Positions 58,901 to 64,000 of a stretch of 64,000 nucleotides of DNA are shown piece after piece (the first letter of the stretch is position 1; the number at the start of each line of letters is the position of its first letter). The stretch is taken from NCBI GenBank assembly GCA_949317995.1, contig OX439043.1, positions 57,863,339 to 57,927,338 on the forward strand, given 5' to 3'. The position numbers and the translations under genes are program-made. The stretch is from Acholoe squamosa (Eukaryota > Annelida > Polychaeta > Phyllodocida > Polynoidae). The notes under the pieces were generated by a model. The model had not been told where the DNA came from, searched no databases, and saw nothing but the letters and a program-made list of their open reading frames with translations.

Positions 58901-61670
58901 TCCTGATCCTGCGATGATAAGTTTGTTAGCTGGCACCATATCCCGCACCCGCTTAACCATTTCCACGCGCTCCTGTGCGTTGAGGTATGCATATTCACCA
59001 TTGGAGCCCTGTACCACGTAACCTGTAAAAAGAGAGATGAGGCATGCAGGGTTCACTAGGGTTATCATGTTTCACCCATTGGTTAGAAAGCTGATACATG
59101 CATACAAACTTAGTCCTTACCGTGCTTGTGTTGTTTTCGCCTCACTACATATGTTTATGGTCTACTTATAAATAAGAATATATTTCAGTCTTTTTGAAAG
59201 GGTAGATATTTCTTTGGTAGGATTTGTCCCTTACAACGATATGTCTTCTTTATCATTATTTATGCAGTGCAGAGTAATGAAACCTTTCAAAGGCTGCTAA
59301 TGCATTAGTGTATTAATTATGATGCACAAATTAATAGCTGGGGACCCGCACTCTATAATCTATCATGTCACCCTTTGGGACAGTGTCGAGCCTGGAGGGT
59401 CAGATGTATGATGCATGTATACATGTAGCCTTTGCTTCATTTATGCATCAGGAATATGATGACCAATTGGTATGATTCATTATCGACCCTCAAAGAGTTA
59501 CCGTAAACCTATATGCCAATTTGTCCTCATGATGCATGAATGTGACCGCCGCACATTGACAACTTTTTGAGTTAATTTAAAGAATGGCCAAATGCATACC
59601 TAGATGGGGGGGGGGGGGATTGTTACTGCCGCACATTGACATATTTTAGATTCCCTTTAATAGTCAGTGCGGTATTGTATTGTATAGAAGGTAGGGCCAA
59701 TATTTGAGAGAATTTAGTTTTATTATGAAGTGCAGCGCTAACTTGGGCTGATCCTATAAGGCGCACTTGGGATCTGGCTTATATACACGAGGTACTAAGG
59801 TAATATTTTTTCAGGATGTTACCTGAAAGACACAAAGCCTAAAGGTTTAAATTAATCTAACCTTCCGCTATAACTGAGTTCCCAAGCTACAACTTGCAAG
59901 ACTGGGTCAATCAGGGTAGGATGGGGAGTTGCTCGTGTCGCTGCAGGGCCAGGTACAGGGGCGTTTCCTGAAATCATACGTCTGAGATATGAGGTGGGGG
60001 CACAGCGCACAGCAAGGAAAATACGAAAAAAATGCATGTGCCCCTCCCCCACCCCAGGCCCCTTTGGATCCACCCCTGTATGGAGGGAGGGGGCATGTGT
60101 GTGGATGGAGGTGCGGATGGTACCTGGGTACAGCTAGCCAGTATAGGGGATTTTATTAGTGACATGCACTGCAGAAAACGATACTGCCAGAGCTGGCAGT
60201 ATACATGGGCATTATATAGGAGCCTGGACCAATATGCAGTGGGTCCACTTGCGCTGATAAGATGGGGACCATGCTGGTCCCCATCTTATCAGCGCAAGTC
60301 GCCAGAACCAGCTCCACTCCCGCTTAGTTACATCCAATAGCAACTGCCTCCAGGCGCGGATTCAAGAGGGGGGACAGACAAGGCGTATGCCCCCCCCCCC
60401 TTTTGAGGCTGCAAGGGGAATTTTGAATTCAGTGAAATCTCAGCTATGTGCCGCTTTTCGGACTATTATTAAGGATTCTACATATTAAAACATAAAGAAA
60501 TTAAGATTGCATTGGGCAGGGTACATGATACTGGGGGCATGGACAGGGAATGTGAGTTTTTTTTTCTTTTTTTGTAAAAGTTCACAATAAGTTTATTACC
60601 ATGATTTTCAATACAAAGTTTTTCGGTCAGACGCGATAACCACAACAGGCTAGGCCAAGGTGAGTTTGGTCTCATTTCGCTGCAAGCAGACTATAACAAC
60701 AAAACTTATTTACAGGCAAGTAACAATAAAGTGATGTACAGGCGATCACATGTACATTATGTAAACATTATAGATCATACAATACAAAAAATACAGTTAA
60801 TTTGAGATCAGTGATAAAAGTGGTCATAATTCCACTTTAAATTGACATAGAGACTTCGTTTAAAGAGTAAATCCACTCCTTTTCTCAAGATCTATCCATT
60901 GCTCATTAGATAAGTTTAATGGGATAAAGTCTTGAAAAACTAGGTAAGTGCCTACCTCAGACAGAAAATCTGGAACCATCTCTGTTTTCTATTATATTTG
61001 AACTTAACTCCTCAGATAATTTGCTTCTTCAGACATTTTCCCTTGCATTTTCCATATCTGAGGAAGCAAGGGCTGACTGTACCTTCAGCATTGCAAAATT
61101 GGCAAAAAATATGACGAGGGGGGGAGGCCCGGGCCGGGGGGGGGGTCAAAAATGGTAAAAAAAAAAAGCATGACGTCATTTGTAGGCCTATCCACCGCCC
61201 CTTATTGAAAATTTTCCTGATGGAGGGTATGCCACCAGACGCCCCTCATACAGTAGCTAAGCTGCACTTGCGTCATCATGGGGCTGCACTTGTGCCACCC
61301 CTCATGTCCAGGGCCCAAATCACGCCCCCCCCCCCCCCTTCTGAAAAACCTGGATCCGCCCTCAGCCTCTGACTCTAGTCTGAGTCTCAGTCAGCGGATG
61401 ATAATTTGTAATTACCGTACCTTTGAAGCCAGTCTGCTGCCACAGGTCCATGTTATGCTGCAGTTGTTTCCAATCTATGTTTTCTGCATCATCAAATGGG
61501 GTGACGATGGGAGGATAGATGCCGCCTATGTCCATGTCCTTGCCGGGAGTGGAGGAGGCCAGACCCCGGCAGATTGGGGCACCCTGTCTCAGTCTCCCTA
61601 TTGCTAATGTCACTTCTCGTTTGGGCAGGGAGGACAGACCTTGGCAAACCGTCCTAAGCAAAGATGCCAT
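55753..61670 (-). CDS. HOGA1: 4-hydroxy-2-oxoglutarate aldolase, mitochondrial, whole 7-exon gene
   Basis: Cleaves 4-hydroxy-2-oxoglutarate to glyoxylate and pyruvate, the last step of hydroxyproline breakdown in mitochondria; loss of the human gene causes primary hyperoxaluria type 3. Exons in transcript order: 61670-61421, 59022-58894, 58582-58455, 58300-58166, 57973-57877, 56571-56438, 55908-55753. They sum to 1029 nt and encode 342 residues (human 327, also 7 exons). The first 42 or so residues are Arg/Lys-rich, fitting a mitochondrial presequence. DHDPS/NAL-fold TIM barrel follows, with [23 protein letters not shown], Tyr181 in ILYSVPGNT and the Schiff-base Lys209 in [10 protein letters not shown]. 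All key residues are present. It is convergent with SLK/STK10. Confidence 0.96.
56438..56571 (-). CDS. HOGA1: HOGA1 exon 6 (residues 247-291)
   Basis: 134 nt, CTTCAG| to [29 protein letters not shown] and [12 protein letters not shown] match [14 protein letters not shown] and LQHRLIEPNAA. Confidence 0.95.
56626..57350. mobile_element. 725-bp TACCGTAA-family element with 86-bp array, in HOGA1 intron 5
   Basis: Ends TACCGTAATCTCCCGCGTAG and CTACGCGGGAGATTACGGTA, with the tandem array at 56769-57165. Same orientation and architecture as the element at 40493-41415, but with its own number and spacing of units. Confidence 0.8.
56769..57165. repeat. 86-bp tandem array, about five copies
   Basis: Units start at 56769, 56854, 56948, 57026 and 57112 (spacings 85, 94, 78, 86) with the same unit as at 40602, showing small insertions and deletions. 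Confidence 0.88.
57877..57973 (-). CDS. HOGA1: HOGA1 exon 5 (residues 215-246)
   Basis: 97 nt, CCCACAG|ATC to GTTG|GTAAGT. It encodes [19 protein letters not shown], equal to DFQVLAGSAGFLMASYALG in human. Confidence 0.94.
58166..58300 (-). CDS. HOGA1: HOGA1 exon 4 (active-site exon, residues 170-214)
   Basis: 135 nt, phase 0 at both ends. It carries [17 protein letters not shown] with active-site Tyr181 and [12 protein letters not shown] with Schiff-base Lys209 (Lys196 in the human enzyme). Confidence 0.96.
58455..58582 (-). CDS. HOGA1: HOGA1 exon 3 (residues 127-169)
   Basis: 128 nt, acceptor TTTTTCAG|, donor AAG|GTGATT. It encodes [20 protein letters not shown] followed by [17 protein letters not shown], matching the ADAAMVVTPCYYRGRM segment of the human enzyme. 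Confidence 0.95.
58894..59022 (-). CDS. HOGA1: HOGA1 exon 2 (residues 84-126)
   Basis: 129 nt. It encodes [20 protein letters not shown] and [11 protein letters not shown], matching human [14 protein letters not shown] and RLLLAGSGCE. Acceptor TTTTACAG|, donor GAAG|GTAATG. Confidence 0.95.
60247..60299. repeat. Perfect hairpin, 25-bp stem and 3-nt loop
   Basis: ACTTGCGCTGATAAGATGGG continues through GACCA, then TGC, then the exact complement. No mismatch over 25 pairs. Confidence 0.9.
61083..61190. mobile_element. Partial copy of the GGGGCTGTGTACAAAT MITE
   Basis: 'ttcagcattgcaaaattggc' and the right part 'aagcatgacgtcatttgta' match 484-570 of the copy at 410-578. The left end is missing. 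Confidence 0.65.
61421..61670 (-). CDS. HOGA1: HOGA1 exon 1 (residues 1-83)
   Basis: The first true ATG of this frame is at 61670 (upstream in-frame codons have no ATG). [15 protein letters not shown] starts the presequence; [20 protein letters not shown] begins the mature barrel. Donor AAAG|GTACGG, phase 1. Confidence 0.93.
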
Positions 61671-62731
61671 CCTTAGTGTGTGCCTTTGACAGGTGCCCGA
61701 CAATCTATAGTATCACAATGATTAAGTTCACAGAGAGGTGAAACTTGAGCACGTTGGATTGCTCCACCCCTTTTTGCTGGAAAGCCGGAACGGAAGACAA
61801 ACATAGGTCGCCACCGTGTGGGTGATGCAGTAAGTAGGCAGTCGCGCCTCGCCATCTATCGAGAGGAAAGTGAACCAGTATCATAGTATGGGGCGCCAAT
61901 GTTCCTTTAAAGACAAAACGCTACAGGCTGACGAATGATAGATCTTCTATTGATAATCTCAAATAAATCTGCATAGTATTTAGTTTGATATATAAAGAAT
62001 AGGAAAATGAAAAGAAAATATGTAACAGTGCTTATTTTCATTTTGTGACCACTTAATTAAAACTGCTTTAACTATAGAAATGAATAGGAAAATATTTTTT
62101 TTCATATTCTGCATCATAGTTAATGACCTTCTATTGATTCATCTACAAGACTCTCTGGAGATATAAAGGATATCTATAGAAACATTTTAAAAGAAGAAAA
62201 ATGGGGGGTCACGGTTGAAATGAAAAAGTTGTGAATTTTTCAAAAATATTAATTTTCCCTTAACTATAGGTTCCTATGGGAATTCAAATGGTACATAAAC
62301 ATCTTAAATGGATCTATAGTGATCAGAAATGCACTGAAAAATATATGCAAAGGTAAAGTGGTCCAGTTAGGGTGAGAAAAATTATTAAAATAGTGGTATA
62401 TGTAGGCCTATACCCGGTATATGATGAGTTTTGATTTCTGCCACCAGGTTGCTTCCGTGTACCGGGTAGCGTTTGTCTTCAAAGGCCATTCACTAATTTA
62501 TACATATATATGCAGCAAGGTGGGTCGGGGTAGGAGTCAAGCCAAATGCGTACATGTGCGTATGGGGGTGGGGGGGGGGGGTCTAGGGTCATTTTGGCAT
62601 ACCCGGGATGCATTGTGTGTGCAGAGAGACACTTTGAGCCAAAATTTAGGGTAATTTTACATAATTCAAAAGCTAATTTGATCAAGTGGTGAAGGGGCAT
62701 GAGGGGTAGGCCTATGTACCCCTCTTCATTA

Positions 62732-63395
62732 TACATCTATTTTGGCACTGGAATTGGCATTCATTTCTGGCATTGGCATTGAAATTTGGCATATTTCTGC
62801 CGTTGGCATTTCTGAAAGTGGCATTGGCATTGAATTTTGGCATTAGCGTCGCCATTCAATTGTAGCATTAGCATTTAAGTTTGGCATTGGCATTAGTTTT
62901 TTGGCATTGGCATTTCCAAGACTGGCATTGGCATTGGATTTTGGCATAAGCATTAGCATTTATTTGTAGCATAAGCATTTAAATTTGGAATTGGCATTAG
63001 TTTTTTTTTGGTATTGGCCTTTCCAAGACTGGCATTGGCATTAAATTTTGGCATTGGCATTGGCATTAGCATTGGCATTAGCATTGGCATTAGCATTGGC
63101 GCACCGCCTTCCATAAAGGGCAGTGCGCCAATGCCAAAATTTAATGCAAATCCCAGTTTTGGAAATGACAATCCAAAAAAACGAATGCCAATGCCAAAAT
63201 CAAATGCTAATGCTACAATTGAATGGCGATGCTAATAATGCCAAGATTTAATGCCAATGCCCTTTTCGGAAATGAAAATGCCAACAAATTAATGTCAATG
63301 CCAATTTAATGCCAAAATTCAATGCCAATGCCAAATTTAAATGCCAATACAAGAAATTAATGCCAATTCCAATGCCAAAATAGATGTCTAATAAA
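62732..63395. repeat. 660-bp fold-back made of TTGGCA-type hexamers
   Basis: The left arm (62732-63105) is a run of TTGGCAT/TTAGCAT variants. The right arm (63117-63395) is its inverse (ATGCCAA). The ends 'catctattttggcactgg' and 'caatgccaaaatagatg' pair, and the centre 'gcaccgccttccataaaggg' is short. A further block of the same repeat lies at 63492-63550. Confidence 0.85.
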
Positions 63396-63852
63396 GAGGA
63401 GCACAAACACCCCAGGCCCATTTACCCTTGGTCCTTGGATCCCATTCACTACTGATTTATTTAAAATTTTGGGAACTCCAGGAATTTCAATTCTGGCATT
63501 GGCATCTCAGTTTTGGCATTGGCATTTAAAATTGGCATTAGCATTTGGCTCGGTACACCGACCTTCCATAATATTGGCAATTTAGAAAAAAAAAATTCCA
63601 AAAAAAAAATTATTGTCATTTCAAATTGGAATTGGCGCAACGGCCTTCCATAGTTGTGGGCCCAAATACATAATGTTAGTTGTTCTTGTTCTTTTTTCAT
63701 TGTTTTGCCCGGTCCCATTCTTTCCAGAATTGGCCCCCTTTGGATCCATGTACAGGATCGTCCTCACATTGCAGTGTAGGTTACAACCTCTTGTGCACAT
63801 GTGTGCGGCTTTGCTTCCGCATCACGTTGCTCTCGGTGTGGTCCTGGCACTT

Positions 63853-63856
63853 AAAA
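63853..63856 (-). terminator. Pol III terminator of tRNA-Ser
   Basis: A run of four T on the transcribed strand starts four bases past the tRNA 3' end, as expected for RNA polymerase III. Confidence 0.6.
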
Positions 63857-63860
63857 GTAC

Positions 63861-63942
63861 CGCAGTCGGCAGGGTTCGAACCTACGCGGGCAGTGCCCAT
63901 TGGATTTCAAGTCCAACGCCTTAACCACTCGGCCACGACTGC
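63861..63942 (-). tRNA. tRNA-Ser (anticodon UGA)
   Basis: 82-nt cloverleaf. The acceptor stem GCAGTCG/CGACTGC pairs fully with discriminator G. Box A is TGGCCGAGTGG and box B GGTTCGAAC. The anticodon stem TTGGA/TCCAA encloses loop CTTGAAA with UGA at 63909-63907, and the long variable arm is typical of serine tRNA. No CCA is encoded, as in eukaryotes. Confidence 0.95.
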
Positions 63943-64000
63943 TACAGGCCTCCTAAAGTCACGTGTTCTCTTAATTTATTCTTGTACTATCAATTATAGC

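Larger units (their letters stand above)
59023..61420 (-). other. HOGA1 intron 1 (2.4 kb)
   Basis: Contains decayed repeats, a perfect 25-bp-stem hairpin (60247-60299), pieces ending in 'ggatccacccctg' (60067, 61350) and a partial MITE (61083-61190). HOGA1 intron 6 (55909-56437) shows nothing notable. Confidence 0.6.

Noticed and set aside
61671-61703. Longer HOGA1 N-terminus beginning 11 codons upstream
   Set aside because: That frame opens with TTG, not ATG; the first ATG is at 61670 and gives a normal mitochondrial presequence.

Overview
This is nuclear DNA from an animal, most likely a marine invertebrate. The genes are split into many short exons with GT..AG introns and long introns, the proteins are close to vertebrate families, and introns and spacers are full of short inverted-repeat transposons and minisatellites. 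A closer taxon cannot be fixed from the sequence alone. Only two protein-coding genes and one tRNA gene are well supported.

1-2869: upstream DNA with two degenerate minisatellites, each broken by an inserted inverted-repeat element, a perfect 38-bp palindrome with a CRE core, and a promoter-like stretch (CRE at 2564, YY1-like box at 2602) just before the first gene.

2870-48964 (+): a 22-exon gene for a Ste20-family kinase of the SLK/STK10 (LOK)/Slik type. All 22 exons join in one frame and give 1346 residues: an N-terminal kinase domain, a long Pro/Glu/Thr-rich middle, and a C-terminal coiled-coil region. Introns 1, 6 and 13 are very large and hold most of the repeats. Inside intron 13, a 737-base open exon (43071-43807) starts with ATG, is closed upstream by an in-frame stop, ends at a good splice donor in exactly the phase needed to join exon 14, and has a canonical RFX X-box 80 bp upstream of its ATG. 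This predicts a second promoter making a kinase-less isoform of about 657 residues, possibly expressed in ciliated cells. It is the most interesting inference in the window.

48965-55752: the SLK/STK10 3' region and spacer, with several small inverted-repeat elements. 55753-61670 (-): a 7-exon gene for mitochondrial 4-hydroxy-2-oxoglutarate aldolase (HOGA1), 342 residues, convergent with the kinase gene. 61671-64000: the HOGA1 upstream side, a large fold-back built of TTGGCA-like hexamers, and a tRNA-Ser(UGA) gene on the minus strand.

The two enzymes have no obvious functional link. The other notable theme is mobile DNA: eleven elements share TACCGTAA...TTACGGTA ends, and two of them carry the same 86-bp tandem array. 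Fold-back elements in intron 1 carry clusters of promoter-like motifs.
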